Below are positions 40,337 to 50,212 of a stretch of DNA of 59,470 nucleotides, piece after piece. The stretch's first letter is position 1. Each line of letters begins with the position of its first letter. This DNA is from Sulfurovaceae bacterium (lineage in GTDB: Bacteria; Campylobacterota; Campylobacteria; Campylobacterales; Sulfurovaceae): NCBI GenBank assembly GCA_016744315.1, contig JADGER010000002.1, forward strand, positions 1 to 59,470. The letters are read 5' to 3'. Below the pieces are notes generated by a model. It saw nothing but the letters and a program-made list of their open reading frames with translations. It was not told where the DNA came from and ran no database searches. The translations under genes and the position numbers were made by a program.

Positions 40337-40702
40337 CTATTTTATAATACATCTAGCAGAATGAAATTCTCTTATATAATTTGGAGAAGCAAAGTTGTCT
40401 CCGTTTATAACCCAATTATTAGATTTTTGAATAATTACACTCTGTGCTACTTTTCGTTGCATTCTACTCTCACAAATAACTATTTTATCAGCCTCAAATG
40501 CCTCTTTGACTTCAGACATTCTACTTGTTGTCACATAAAAATGAGACGCTATAAAAAATGAGAGTATAAGAAAAACCGATAGAGTCCCTTTTTTTAAAGA
40601 ACTTTTTGCCATAAATGGTCGAGTTGTCACAAAAAGTGTAATAAGCATAATTATAAAAGCCATTACTAAATAACCACCCTCTAGAGTAAGGAATTGTTGC
40701 AT
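40337..40702 (-). CDS. Uncharacterised membrane-anchored protein (121 aa)
   Basis: N-terminal TM segments, C-terminal soluble part with two Cys (VICESRMQRK...HSARCIIK); divergent from 40834. Confidence 0.55.
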   Translation of the reverse strand: MQQFLTLEGGYLVMAFIIMLITLFVTTRPFMAKSSLKKGTLSVFLILSFFIASHFYVTTSRMSEVKEAFEADKIVICESRMQRKVAQSVIIQKSNNWVINGDNFASPNYIREFHSARCIIK

Positions 40703-40763
40703 TAAAGTATACCTTTTTTTAAATTTATTAAATTAATGATAACACAAAAATGATTTGAGCAAA

Positions 40764-40805
40764 TTGATACTTATCAAGCATACTTTGGATAAAATTCTCT
40801 ATACT
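40764..40805 (+). promoter_or_regulatory. Perfect FNR-consensus dyad plus -10 (class II geometry)
   Basis: TTGAT-ACTT-ATCAA at 40764-40777 (centre 40770.5) and TATACT at 40800-40805 (centre 40802.5): 32-bp spacing. Confidence 0.75.
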
Positions 40806-40833
40806 CTAAAACAAAAAATAAGGTCATATACTA

Positions 40834-41208
40834 ATGAAAAAATATCTATTTTTATTTCTTACTTTAGCATTTATATTTTTAGGAATTTCAGCCTATATTC
40901 AAGCCAAACCTGAAGCAAGAAATGATCGAATATATAATAAGGTCAAAGAACATAGTCCCTATTATCTACAAAAACGACTCAGTGGTATTACAATACTTAG
41001 CAAAGAAAATGAAGATTTCAAAAGAAAACCCACAAGTATGAAATTTTATCTAATTTTTGATAGTTTACAAAAAGAGTGGGGTAAAACACATCTTAAACTT
41101 ACAAATACAGAACTTATAATTCTTGACAATAATGGTACACACAAAGATACAATTAAATTACAAAATGAAGATGAAGTAAGCTTTATCCGAACATTTTACG
41201 GAGTCTAA
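40834..41208 (+). CDS. Uncharacterised exported/membrane-anchored protein (124 aa)
   Basis: N-terminal signal/TM MKKYLFLFLTLAFIFLGISAYIQA; ORF after an FNR-type promoter. Confidence 0.6.
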   Translation: MKKYLFLFLTLAFIFLGISAYIQAKPEARNDRIYNKVKEHSPYYLQKRLSGITILSKENEDFKRKPTSMKFYLIFDSLQKEWGKTHLKLTNTELIILDNNGTHKDTIKLQNEDEVSFIRTFYGV

Positions 41209-41209
41209 T

Positions 41210-41404
41210 ATGCAAAGTTTAGATATAATACTTACCTTAGTATTTAGTAGTGTGATGATTGTCTTTATGATTTTTCCTGCTATGAAAACAACAGAGTGGA
41301 TAGAGAGTAAAATTACTATTAATGAAAAATGGCACAATCCTATGATGTTGGGTTTTATCCTTCTCTTTTCTCTCTCTATTGGGGTCTTTTTACGCTTCGC
41401 TTAA
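41210..41404 (+). CDS. Small two-TM membrane protein (64 aa)
   Basis: Starts 1 bp after the preceding stop; MQSLDIILTLVFSSVMIVFMIFPAMKTTEWIESKITINEKWHNPMMLGFILLFSLSIGVFLRFA. Confidence 0.6.
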   Translation: MQSLDIILTLVFSSVMIVFMIFPAMKTTEWIESKITINEKWHNPMMLGFILLFSLSIGVFLRFA

Positions 41405-41474
41405 GATAATAATCAATATTTAACCATCTATTAGCTACTATTAACTTCTAATTTTTGGCTTAAATGGAGTAGCA

Positions 41475-42392
41475 ATGAATCAAGCAAAATATATATGGAT
41501 GAATGGTAAGTTAGTACCTTGGCAAGAGGCAACTACACATGTACTTTCACACACACTTCACTATGGAAATGGTGTTATAGAAGGAACAAAAGCCTATAAA
41601 ACAGCTGATGGTTATGCTATTTTCCGTTTGAATGATCATACAAAAAGACTCAAAGAGTCTGCTAAAATGACACTTATAGATATTCCTTACAGTGTAGAAG
41701 AACTTAATAATGCACAGATTGACCTTTTGCGTCAAAATGAGTTTGAAGGCGATAATGTTTATTTGCGTCCTTTTGCATTTTTGGGTTATGGTGTTATGGG
41801 TGTGTATCATAAGGATGCTCCTGTGGAGACTGTTTTAGCAGCGTGGGAATGGGGTGCATACCTTGGTGAAGAAGGTCTAGAAAAAGGTATTAAACTTAAA
41901 ATTGCTTCTATGACAAGACCAGCAAATACATCTAATATGGGCAAAGCAAAAGCAACAGCAAACTATCTTAATAGCCAAATGGCAAAATTTGAAGCTATTG
42001 ATTGTGGTTATGACGAAGCACTTTTATTAGATGATCAAGGCTATGTTGCAGAAGCTAGTGGTGCATGTTTCTTTATGATAAAAGATGGTATATTTATTTC
42101 TCCTCCAAATGATAATTCCCTAGAATCTATTACACAAAAGATGGTTATAGAACTTGCTCAAGACTTAGGCTATACAGTTATAAGACGCAAGATCACAAGA
42201 GAAGAACTTTATGTAGCAGACGAAGCTTTCCTCACAGGGACAGCAGCAGAGATAACACCTGTACGAAATATAGATGCAAGAATCATAGGCGAAGGCTTTA
42301 GAGGAAAAATCACTGAAGAGATACAAAGCACTTATTTTGATATAGTCTTTGGACGCAATGAAAAATACAAACACTATCTAACATATATTTAG
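41475..42392 (+). CDS. ilvE: Branched-chain amino acid aminotransferase
   Basis: 305 aa; WMNGKLVPWQEATTHVLSHTLHYGNGVIEGTKAY, KAKATANYLNSQMAKFEAIDCGYDEALLLD, FLTGTAAEITPVRNID. Confidence 0.95.
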   Translation: MNQAKYIWMNGKLVPWQEATTHVLSHTLHYGNGVIEGTKAYKTADGYAIFRLNDHTKRLKESAKMTLIDIPYSVEELNNAQIDLLRQNEFEGDNVYLRPFAFLGYGVMGVYHKDAPVETVLAAWEWGAYLGEEGLEKGIKLKIASMTRPANTSNMGKAKATANYLNSQMAKFEAIDCGYDEALLLDDQGYVAEASGACFFMIKDGIFISPPNDNSLESITQKMVIELAQDLGYTVIRRKITREELYVADEAFLTGTAAEITPVRNIDARIIGEGFRGKITEEIQSTYFDIVFGRNEKYKHYLTYI

Positions 42393-42424
42393 TATAATCA
42401 CAAAAAATTTAAGGACATAAAAAA

Positions 42425-43582
42425 ATGCCAGCAGATATGAATGACTATTTTAAGAAAAAGAAGCCTAGTGGCTCTAACAATGGGAACAACAAAGGGAATG
42501 GAAATAACGGAGGTGGACTAAAGATGAATAACACTGGTGGAGGTGGTGGAAACACACCTCTAAGCAAAGCAATGCCTTGGCTTATTACACTTGGTGTTAT
42601 TGCTTTTGCCTTTATCTCTTTTAAGCCTTTTACTATTATTAATTCTGGTGAAGTCGGAATCAAAGTAAATACAGGTAAATTTGAACAAACACCTCTTCAC
42701 GCGGGTTTACACTTTTTTATACCAGTACTTCAAAAGATTATTCCTGTAAATACTCGTATTAGACTTATTACATATAGTGATTTAAGCACTGGTGAATTAG
42801 GTGATGATTATAGAGGTTTCGAAGGTGGACTTAGACGAAATCCTGCTATTACAGTACTTGATAAAAGAGGTCTAACAGTTAATATAGATTTAGCTGTTCA
42901 ATATAGACTCAAAGCAGAATCAGCTCCAGCGACTATTGAAAAATGGGGTTCTAGCTGGGAAGAAAAAATTATTAACTCTAAAGTAAGAGAAGTAGTAAGA
43001 GATGTTGTAGGACAATATACAGCAGAACAACTTCCAGAGATGCGTAATCAAATTGCAGCAGCAATAGAAGTTAAGGTCAAAGAGAGTGTAGATATGCTCC
43101 CTAATAAACCTGTAATTCTTACATCTGTAGAACTAAGAACTATTAATCTACCTCCTAAGATTAAAGACCAAATTGAAAGAGTACAGATTGCAAAGCAAGA
43201 TGTAACCATAGCAGAACAGCAAAAAGAAAGATCCAAACAAGAAGCACTAACCAAAGCTGAAATAGCAAAAGGTGAAGCTGAGAGAAATAGAATTGAAGCA
43301 CAAGGTGAAGCAGATAAAATTCGTATCGAAGCAGAAGAGCAAGCCAAAGCAAACAAACTTATATCTCAGTCACTTACAGCACAACTTATAGAATTAGAGC
43401 AGATTAAAACCCAAGGGAAGTTTAACGAAGCACTTAAAGTCAATAGAAATGCACAAATATTCTTAACTCCTGGTGGAGCAGTACCAAATATTTGGGTTGA
43501 TTCAAAAAGTAAATCAAATAATAGTAAGACGGAAACAGAGAATATTGTAAGCCGAATGGAAACACCACAAAATGGAAATTAA
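42425..43582 (+). CDS. SPFH/prohibitin-family membrane protein with Gly/Asn-rich N-terminus
   Basis: 385 aa; low-complexity N-terminus, one TM, SPFH domain (INSGEVGIKVNTGKFEQTPLHAGLHFFIPVLQKIIPVNTRIR), Ala/Glu-rich coil. Confidence 0.88.
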   Translation: MPADMNDYFKKKKPSGSNNGNNKGNGNNGGGLKMNNTGGGGGNTPLSKAMPWLITLGVIAFAFISFKPFTIINSGEVGIKVNTGKFEQTPLHAGLHFFIPVLQKIIPVNTRIRLITYSDLSTGELGDDYRGFEGGLRRNPAITVLDKRGLTVNIDLAVQYRLKAESAPATIEKWGSSWEEKIINSKVREVVRDVVGQYTAEQLPEMRNQIAAAIEVKVKESVDMLPNKPVILTSVELRTINLPPKIKDQIERVQIAKQDVTIAEQQKERSKQEALTKAEIAKGEAERNRIEAQGEADKIRIEAEEQAKANKLISQSLTAQLIELEQIKTQGKFNEALKVNRNAQIFLTPGGAVPNIWVDSKSKSNNSKTETENIVSRMETPQNGN

Positions 43583-44231
43583 TTGGAATAAAAATCCTCT
43601 TATCCCTGCTATAGCTCAAGATGAAAAGAACAATGAAGTACTTATGTTAGCGTATATGAATGAAGAAGCATATACTCTAACTCTTTCAACTGGATATGCT
43701 CACTACTTTAGCAGAAGTAAACAACGCATCTGGAAAAAAGGTGAGAGTTCAGGGCATACACAAAAAGTGAGTGATATGCTCCTTGATTGTGACGCAGATA
43801 CACTTATACTCAAAATTGAGCAAAAAGGTGTAGCCTGTCATACTGGTCGAAAAAGTTGTTTTTTTACCTCTGTGATGCAAGATAAAATCATAGCCCAAAA
43901 AGAAGTAGATACAGATGCTCTCTATGGTGTAGTTGATACACTCTATCATACTATACTAGAACGCAAAAGTGATACTATAAGTAAAAAATCATGGACAAAA
44001 AAATTGCTTAATGATAAAGCTTTACTTCTTTCAAAAATTCGTGAAGAGGCTGATGAAGTCTGTGTCGCGATAGATGAAGAGAGTGATAAGCAAGTTATTT
44101 ATGAATCAGCTGATCTTTTGTATCATACACTTGTTGGTTTAGGTCTACGAGAGATTAGTCCTGATAGAGTCAAACAAGAATTAGCAAGAAGATTTGGAAT
44201 GAGTGGAATAGAAGAAAAAGAGAGTCGATAA
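43572..44231 (+). CDS. hisIE: Bifunctional phosphoribosyl-AMP cyclohydrolase/phosphoribosyl-ATP pyrophosphatase
   Basis: 219 aa; HisI (EVLMLAYMNEEAYTLTLSTGYAHYFSRSKQRIWKKGESSGHTQ...CHTGRKSCFF) then HisE (LLSKIREEADEVCVAIDEES..YESADLLYHTLV). Confidence 0.95.
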   Translation: MEINWNKNPLIPAIAQDEKNNEVLMLAYMNEEAYTLTLSTGYAHYFSRSKQRIWKKGESSGHTQKVSDMLLDCDADTLILKIEQKGVACHTGRKSCFFTSVMQDKIIAQKEVDTDALYGVVDTLYHTILERKSDTISKKSWTKKLLNDKALLLSKIREEADEVCVAIDEESDKQVIYESADLLYHTLVGLGLREISPDRVKQELARRFGMSGIEEKESR

Positions 44232-44233
44232 GA

Positions 44234-44254
44234 AATACCCCAAAGAGGGGTATT
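44234..44254. terminator. Bidirectional terminator hairpin between convergent hisIE and OMP genes
   Basis: Perfect 8-bp stem AATACCCC-aaaga-GGGGTATT between the two stop codons. Confidence 0.75.
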
Positions 44255-44259
44255 ATTGT

Positions 44260-44865
44260 CTAAAAGTGGTAATTTACACCAACAGTATACGAGTTTGCTA
44301 CTGTGTCATCATCTATCATATCAAAAGAGCTATCATCATAAAGTTTTCTAAAGTCTGCAAATATACTTACACTATCTGAAACCATAGCATTTAAACCAAT
44401 ACCATATTGAATACCTGCTTCAGAAGCAGAAGTTCCATCATCAATAGTAAACTCTCCATATCCCAAAAGTGCATACACAGCAAATTTATCATAGTTATAT
44501 TGTGGTTTAAGATATAAACCAATGTTTGACATATCAATACTATCTACATCTACTTCTAGACCTCTTGTATCAACAGTTACATCACTCATACTTGCTGTAT
44601 ATCGACCCTCAACTGCTAAATACTTATTAAAGTTATATCCTACTGTAGCACTCAATGAACTCATTGCACGAGTATCTACATCTGCTTTGTCAAGACCCAT
44701 TTGTAGACATGAATATCCTAGTCCAACATAAAAAGCTGTTGCTTCAACCTCGATAACTGCAGGTATTGCAATAATTGGTTCTTCAACAGGAGCAATATCT
44801 CCACCTGCATACGAATATGCTGAACCTAGTAGCATAAGTGCTACAAATTTATTCATAATTTTCAT
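44260..44865 (-). CDS. Outer-membrane beta-barrel protein
   Basis: 201 aa; signal peptide, alternating beta segments, VGYNFNKYLAVEGRYTASMSDV, terminal aromatic ...NSYTVGVNYHF. Confidence 0.8.
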   Translation of the reverse strand: MKIMNKFVALMLLGSAYSYAGGDIAPVEEPIIAIPAVIEVEATAFYVGLGYSCLQMGLDKADVDTRAMSSLSATVGYNFNKYLAVEGRYTASMSDVTVDTRGLEVDVDSIDMSNIGLYLKPQYNYDKFAVYALLGYGEFTIDDGTSASEAGIQYGIGLNAMVSDSVSIFADFRKLYDDSSFDMIDDDTVANSYTVGVNYHF

Positions 44866-44922
44866 TATTTTTCCTTAATTTTTTATAGTATGATTTATTA
44901 TAGCATACTCTTTGTTAAGAAT

Positions 44923-46257
44923 TTAAGATTCTTCTTTCTTCTGAAATAAAGAAACTTCAATACCCTCTTCATCTTTAATTCCTTGTACTGTAAAATAAAA
45001 CCAAAGAATAGTCCCATATACAAAGATAGAGAGCATAACAACACCTGTTGTCACCACTTCGAAAAGCTCTTTATGCTCAAAGGTCTCAGGAATAAGATGT
45101 ACAAGAATAATAGATAATGCCCCTTTCATTCCACTAAAAGTCAAAATAAACCACCCTTGAACACCTACAGGTTTAATGATATTAAAGCGTTGCCCTAAAA
45201 AAGCAAATTTTGCCATTGATAATGCACGAATAATAGTTGTAATTAAAAACATACTTATTATTTCTACTCTATACTCCCACATCTTATCAAAATCAACCAT
45301 CTCAGCCAATACAAAAAAGATCATAACCGCAGCAATATATCCAAACTCTTTTGCCATATCATAGATATATTCTAATCTTTCATTTGTTGTAGCACGAATA
45401 CCTTCTAATCGCACCTTACGCAAAAAGTTTTTTGTTTTACCCATAGTTTTTGACTTTCTATGTGCAACAATATCCATATCTATCCATGCTTTTGTAGCAA
45501 TAATTGCTGTAATAAGTGTGAGAATACCACTTATATGCATATGTTCTGCAACAACATAAGCGGTATAAGCTTCAATTACAAAAACAAAAAATTCTCCTCT
45601 TTTATCATTAAAAAGCTTCATGAGCATATAAAAAATAAACCCTAATCCCATACCAATACCTATACTAATAATAAATACTCGCAAGGCATTAAATGAAGCC
45701 TCACTTGCTACTATTTCTCCGCTCATCATCCAAGGAAGACCAATAAAGAAAAAGGCAATTACAGCAGTAGCATCATTACCCAAGGATTCACCCTCTATAA
45801 GTACTTTAAGCTGATGAGATATACCATCAAACCGTGAAAGTATAGATTGTACACTTACTGCGTCAGTAGCCATATTGATAGCAAATAACGAAACATATGC
45901 ACCCAAACTTAGTCCTTCAAATATATCCAAATAATAAAGGCTTGCTCCTGCTAAAATGGAAAGCGATACCGAAATAACAGCAAGATAAAATATTTCCCAA
46001 GAATATTTTTGGATGTCGCTAAAATGTAAATGTAATGCATCTCCCATAAATATAAGAGGAATACAAAAAATCACAATTGTATCAAAATGGGGTTTTAGAT
46101 CCAAAGGAACAGCAATAGGAAGGTAATGATAGATTAGATACGAACCTATAAGGAGTAAAAATACGGATGGTATCTTTAGTTTGCCTGCAATTGCATCTGA
46201 TACAACTACCAAGCCTAATATTGTAATCAAAATAATCTCTGGTGAAAAATTATGCAT
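44923..46257 (-). CDS. Na+/H+ (CPA1-type) cation:proton antiporter
   Basis: 444 aa multi-TM; GEGESLGNDATAVIAFF-like core (IEGESLGNDATAVIAFFFIG), AINMATDAVSVQSIL, FSGMKGALSIILVHLIP. Confidence 0.85.
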   Translation of the reverse strand: MHNFSPEIILITILGLVVVSDAIAGKLKIPSVFLLLIGSYLIYHYLPIAVPLDLKPHFDTIVIFCIPLIFMGDALHLHFSDIQKYSWEIFYLAVISVSLSILAGASLYYLDIFEGLSLGAYVSLFAINMATDAVSVQSILSRFDGISHQLKVLIEGESLGNDATAVIAFFFIGLPWMMSGEIVASEASFNALRVFIISIGIGMGLGFIFYMLMKLFNDKRGEFFVFVIEAYTAYVVAEHMHISGILTLITAIIATKAWIDMDIVAHRKSKTMGKTKNFLRKVRLEGIRATTNERLEYIYDMAKEFGYIAAVMIFFVLAEMVDFDKMWEYRVEIISMFLITTIIRALSMAKFAFLGQRFNIIKPVGVQGWFILTFSGMKGALSIILVHLIPETFEHKELFEVVTTGVVMLSIFVYGTILWFYFTVQGIKDEEGIEVSLFQKKEES

Positions 46258-46280
46258 AATACCTCTTTATTTTTTGTAGA

Positions 46281-48368
46281 TTAAAAAAGATCCTCACTCA
46301 CTGATGGAGCAGTTACTTTTCTTTTAAGTTCTCTTTTATTCTCTTCATCAGGATCCATATCCTCATCTTCAATACCATAATCTGCATCAAAAAAATTTTT
46401 TTCTTTTGTTAGTGTAGCTTTGTTTTCTGAATCCATAGTCAAAGTTTTATGAGCTTTAGTTCCAGGAAGAGGTGAAATATCAGTATATAACTCCGATATA
46501 CCTTTTGATTTACCTCTCATAACTCCCTCTGGTTTAGGAAATGTACGAGGCGTATCAGGATAAAGTTTAATCAATTCTTTATAAAAATAAGCAAAAGCAG
46601 GTGCAGCTAAATAGCCTCCTGTAGCCTTTTTACCTATTCTTCGATTATTATCTCTACCAAACCATACAATAGTCTCAATAGTGGGAGAGTAGCCACAAAA
46701 CCATGCATCTACATTATCGTTGGTTGTTCCTGTTTTTCCTGCTAACTCTATCCCTTTGACCTTGGCTCTTTTGCCTGTGCCTCTTTTGATAACATCTTTG
46801 AGTATATCAGTCATCAAATAAGCTTGTGCAGGAGTTGTAAAATTATGTATCTCTTTGGGGCGAGTCTCATAGATTACAGCTCCTTCTTTAGATACAATTT
46901 TACTTACTAGTCGAGGCTCTATCATATGTCCATAGTTAGAAAAAACAGAAAATATTTGTGCCATTTTTAGAGGACTCAATCCTAAATTTCCTAGTGATAT
47001 AGACATATCTCTAGGAATATGTGGCACATCAAGCAATGCTAATCTTTTGCGAATTGTTTGTACACCAATATCATATACTAAGTTTACTGTTGCTAAATTA
47101 CGAGAATGTACTAATGCCTCACGCAAACGAATAAAGCCTTTGAAATCACCCTCATAATTTTTTGGAGACCATATTTTTCTCTCATCTCCTTTATAATACT
47201 GAAAAGTTCGAGAGAGATCAGTAAGATGTGAAGCAGGATTATAGCCCATATCTAAAGCTGTTTGATAAATAAATGGTTTAAATGCAGAACCTGGTTGCCT
47301 TATAGTCTGTGTAATACGATTAAAAGCACTTTTTTTGTAATTTACACCTCCAACCATAGCCAAAATATCCCCAGTTTTACTCTCTACAGCAACTAATCCG
47401 CCATTTAATGTGGTTTTCTTAGGAGTCTCTTTATAGCGTTTAAGCGCTAGTGTATGTGCATGTTTTATTGCTTTTCTTGCAATATGCTGTTGTTTCATAT
47501 CTACTGTAGTATATATCTGATACCCACCTGTACGAATATCATCTAATTTTCCCTTAAATCTTCTTTTAACTTCATCCACAATATAGGGTGCAATGTTTTG
47601 TGTCAATGTGGTTTTGTATACTTTAGGAGTCTCTTTGATAGCTTGTATATAATCTCTTTCTGTTATCCAACCTATACTTTTCATTCTATACAAAACACTA
47701 TTTGCACGAGCCAAAGCCCTTTTATAATGTCGTACAGGATTTAGGTAACTAGGAGCATTAGGCAAACCTACCAAAATAGCCGATTCTTTAAGCGTAAGTG
47801 CATTCATTTCTTTATGAAAAAACCCTTTAGACGCAGTTTTGATACCATAATAACCATTCCCAAAAAATATTTCATTTAGGTAGCGTTCTAATATTTGCTC
47901 TTTAGTAAGTTCTCGCTCTATCTTAAGAGCTAGTATTGCCTCTTTGAGTTTTCTTGTAAGCTTCTTTTCGTTACTAAGAAGTTTGTTTTTGATAAGTTGT
48001 TGCGTAAGTGTACTCCCACCCTCCACAAATTTTCTAGCCTTAATATCTGTAACAATAGCACGAATAATAGCGTCAGGATTTACCCCTTTGTGTTCAAAAA
48101 ATCGTGTATCTTCCACAGCCACCAAAGCCTCTATCACATATCCTGGGATCTCATCATAGCGTGCATAAAGTCTATGTCTTTTTTTGAACACATACGCTAA
48201 CTGCTTTCCATTTCTATCTAAAATTACAGAAGATATTTCAGGCTTATAGTTAATAAGTTTATCTGCATCTAATGTTATCTCTTGATAGGCATAAATAAAT
48301 GCTGATACCAATGCTATTGCAAAGATAAGCATAAGAATAATCGAGCCTTTAATCAATCTATTAATCAT
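46281..48368 (-). CDS. Class A penicillin-binding protein (PBP1A-like)
   Basis: 695 aa; GT51 motifs (VEDTRFFEHKGVNPDAIIRAI, EGGSTLTQQLIKNKLL, RKLKEAILALKIERELTKEQILERYLNEIFFGNGYYGIKTAS) and transpeptidase motifs (RQPGSAFKPFIY, KTGTTND). Confidence 0.95.
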   Translation of the reverse strand: MINRLIKGSIILMLIFAIALVSAFIYAYQEITLDADKLINYKPEISSVILDRNGKQLAYVFKKRHRLYARYDEIPGYVIEALVAVEDTRFFEHKGVNPDAIIRAIVTDIKARKFVEGGSTLTQQLIKNKLLSNEKKLTRKLKEAILALKIERELTKEQILERYLNEIFFGNGYYGIKTASKGFFHKEMNALTLKESAILVGLPNAPSYLNPVRHYKRALARANSVLYRMKSIGWITERDYIQAIKETPKVYKTTLTQNIAPYIVDEVKRRFKGKLDDIRTGGYQIYTTVDMKQQHIARKAIKHAHTLALKRYKETPKKTTLNGGLVAVESKTGDILAMVGGVNYKKSAFNRITQTIRQPGSAFKPFIYQTALDMGYNPASHLTDLSRTFQYYKGDERKIWSPKNYEGDFKGFIRLREALVHSRNLATVNLVYDIGVQTIRKRLALLDVPHIPRDMSISLGNLGLSPLKMAQIFSVFSNYGHMIEPRLVSKIVSKEGAVIYETRPKEIHNFTTPAQAYLMTDILKDVIKRGTGKRAKVKGIELAGKTGTTNDNVDAWFCGYSPTIETIVWFGRDNNRRIGKKATGGYLAAPAFAYFYKELIKLYPDTPRTFPKPEGVMRGKSKGISELYTDISPLPGTKAHKTLTMDSENKATLTKEKNFFDADYGIEDEDMDPDEENKRELKRKVTAPSVSEDLF

Positions 48369-49054
48369 GCTCTAAACTCCCTATTGCCAAAGTTGGACTC
48401 TATTAATTTTTTGGTATACGCATCTTTGGGATTTTGTATAATATCCACAGCTTTCCCTCTTTCTACAACAATACCATCTTTTAAAACTACCATATCTCTA
48501 CAAAGTTTTTGAGCTACCCCAATATCATGTGTGACAAAAAGCATTAAAAATTGAAATCTATCTTGCAATTGTAGCAAAATTTGTATCATCTCTTCTCTAA
48601 GTTTGGGATCAAGTGCTGTAGTAGGTTCATCAAGAAGCAAAAGTTTTGGGTTAGAACTCAAAGCCATAGCCATTACAACTCGTTGTTGCTGTCCACCACT
48701 TAGCTCACTTGGAAAACGATTAATCATAGATCGCTCCAAACCCAAAAGGTCAAATAACTCTTCTTGATGTTCAAAAGAATTTAACCACTGATCTTTGATA
48801 ATACTCATAGGCGAAAGTGCAGTAAAAGCATTTTGTGGAACAAAGGCAAGTGTATCTCCTGCAATCAGTGCAAAATCACTCTCTATATCCATACTGCTTA
48901 TCAAAGTAGAAGGCAAAAGCCCAAGCAGTGCCTTGAGTGTGAGCGACTTTCCACTCCCACTCTGCCCCACAAGTGCAAGAGAATCCAAAAGTTCAAAAGA
49001 GATATTTACAAGCTCTTCTCCCTTATGTCTAATAGTCAAGTTACGACAAATCAT
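48365..49054 (-). CDS. ABC transporter ATP-binding protein (peptide/nickel import-like)
   Basis: 229 aa; GQSGSGKSLTLKALLGLLP, ELSGGQQQRVVMAMALSSNPKLLLLDEPTTALD, VTHDIGVAQKLCRD. Confidence 0.85.
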   Translation of the reverse strand: MICRNLTIRHKGEELVNISFELLDSLALVGQSGSGKSLTLKALLGLLPSTLISSMDIESDFALIAGDTLAFVPQNAFTALSPMSIIKDQWLNSFEHQEELFDLLGLERSMINRFPSELSGGQQQRVVMAMALSSNPKLLLLDEPTTALDPKLREEMIQILLQLQDRFQFLMLFVTHDIGVAQKLCRDMVVLKDGIVVERGKAVDIIQNPKDAYTKKLIESNFGNREFRA

Positions 49055-49111
49055 TCTACCTCTCTTCTCTTAGCATCATAAAGAGATATTATAACATACA
49101 CAATTATTTTT

Positions 49112-50212
49112 TTACACTAGAATCAACTCCAAAACCTTAGACAAATTTTTCTTGCTCACTCCAAGTTGAGGGATAAGTCTCATAATAGGCTCTGTAACTG
49201 TAGGTTGCCGTATCGCTCCCACAATAAAACCCTCTGCTATCAGTTGTTCTTGTATCTCTATAACTTTTTTATTAGATTCCTGAGGCAGTGCTATAATAAG
49301 TGAATTAGCATGAATTCCTGTTAGCTTTTTAACTATCTCCAAACGCTCTTGAATTTTTTTATAATATTTATCAGCTTTTTTGGCTACAAATTCTATATTA
49401 ACAAGGGCTAAAGCTGTATCAAAAACTGATGGAGCTGTAGAATATATCACAGGTTTAGCACGATTTTCAAGAAAAGAGATAATCTCAGAACTAGAGAGTA
49501 TATACGCCCCATAACTTCCATATGCTTTACCTAGTGTTCCCATTTTAATATGATAAGGAGTCACTGCTATATTATAATATTCAAATACTCCTAGCAAATG
49601 TTCGCCTAATACTCCAGAGCTATGAGCCTCATCCACAATCATCAAAGCCTCATGCCTCTCTACCACAGCAAATATCTCACGACTACAGACCACACCACTC
49701 ATAGAATAAACACCCTCTACAGCAACTATCTTTCGTCTAGCATTTGACGCAAGAAGTTTTTTCTCTAAATCTTCTGCATCATTATGAGCAAATAGTACAA
49801 CCTTATCACCCAACAACCCTGAAGCCATCACCCCACTCGCATGATACTCTTCATCCATAAAAAGCATATCCCCTTTGCGAACCAAAGCCTCAATAAGTGA
49901 TATATTTGCCAAAAATCCAGACCCCACCACAAGCCCCTCTTCAAAGCCATTAAGCTCTGCCAGTCTTTCTTCAAAAAGCTTATGAATAGGATGATACCCA
50001 TTCACAAGCATACTCGCTTTTGGTGCAAAAGTATTATATTGTTCCACAAGTTTAATAGCCTTTTTAAACTGCTTTTTATTTGTAGAGAGTCCTAGATAAT
50101 CATTAGATGCTAAGTCTATCAAAGACGCATCAAAAATCTTCCGCTGACGAAATCGCCCTGACCTTTTGAGAGCTTTTAGTTGGGTTTGATACATGTTATT
50201 CACAACTATCAT
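49112..50212 (-). CDS. bioF: 8-amino-7-oxononanoate synthase-like PLP enzyme
   Basis: 366 aa; IDLASNDYLGLSTNKK, VVGSGFLANISLIEALV, VAVEGVYSMSGVV, MIVDEAHSSGVLGEHLLG, IKMGTLGKAYGSYGAYI. True start may be the internal ATG at MYQTQLK. Confidence 0.88.
   Translation of the reverse strand: MIVVNNMYQTQLKALKRSGRFRQRKIFDASLIDLASNDYLGLSTNKKQFKKAIKLVEQYNTFAPKASMLVNGYHPIHKLFEERLAELNGFEEGLVVGSGFLANISLIEALVRKGDMLFMDEEYHASGVMASGLLGDKVVLFAHNDAEDLEKKLLASNARRKIVAVEGVYSMSGVVCSREIFAVVERHEALMIVDEAHSSGVLGEHLLGVFEYYNIAVTPYHIKMGTLGKAYGSYGAYILSSSEIISFLENRAKPVIYSTAPSVFDTALALVNIEFVAKKADKYYKKIQERLEIVKKLTGIHANSLIIALPQESNKKVIEIQEQLIAEGFIVGAIRQPTVTEPIMRLIPQLGVSKKNLSKVLELILV

Noticed and set aside
42470-42560. Possible tandem repeat (AAC/GGA-rich)
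   Set aside because: Codes for the low-complexity Gly/Asn N-terminus of the SPFH protein; not a separate repeat element.
42445-43356. Minus-strand ORFs opposite the SPFH gene (42445..42663, 43048..43356, 43161..43352)
   Set aside because: Low-complexity shadows of the Gly/Asn-rich and Ala/Glu-rich segments.
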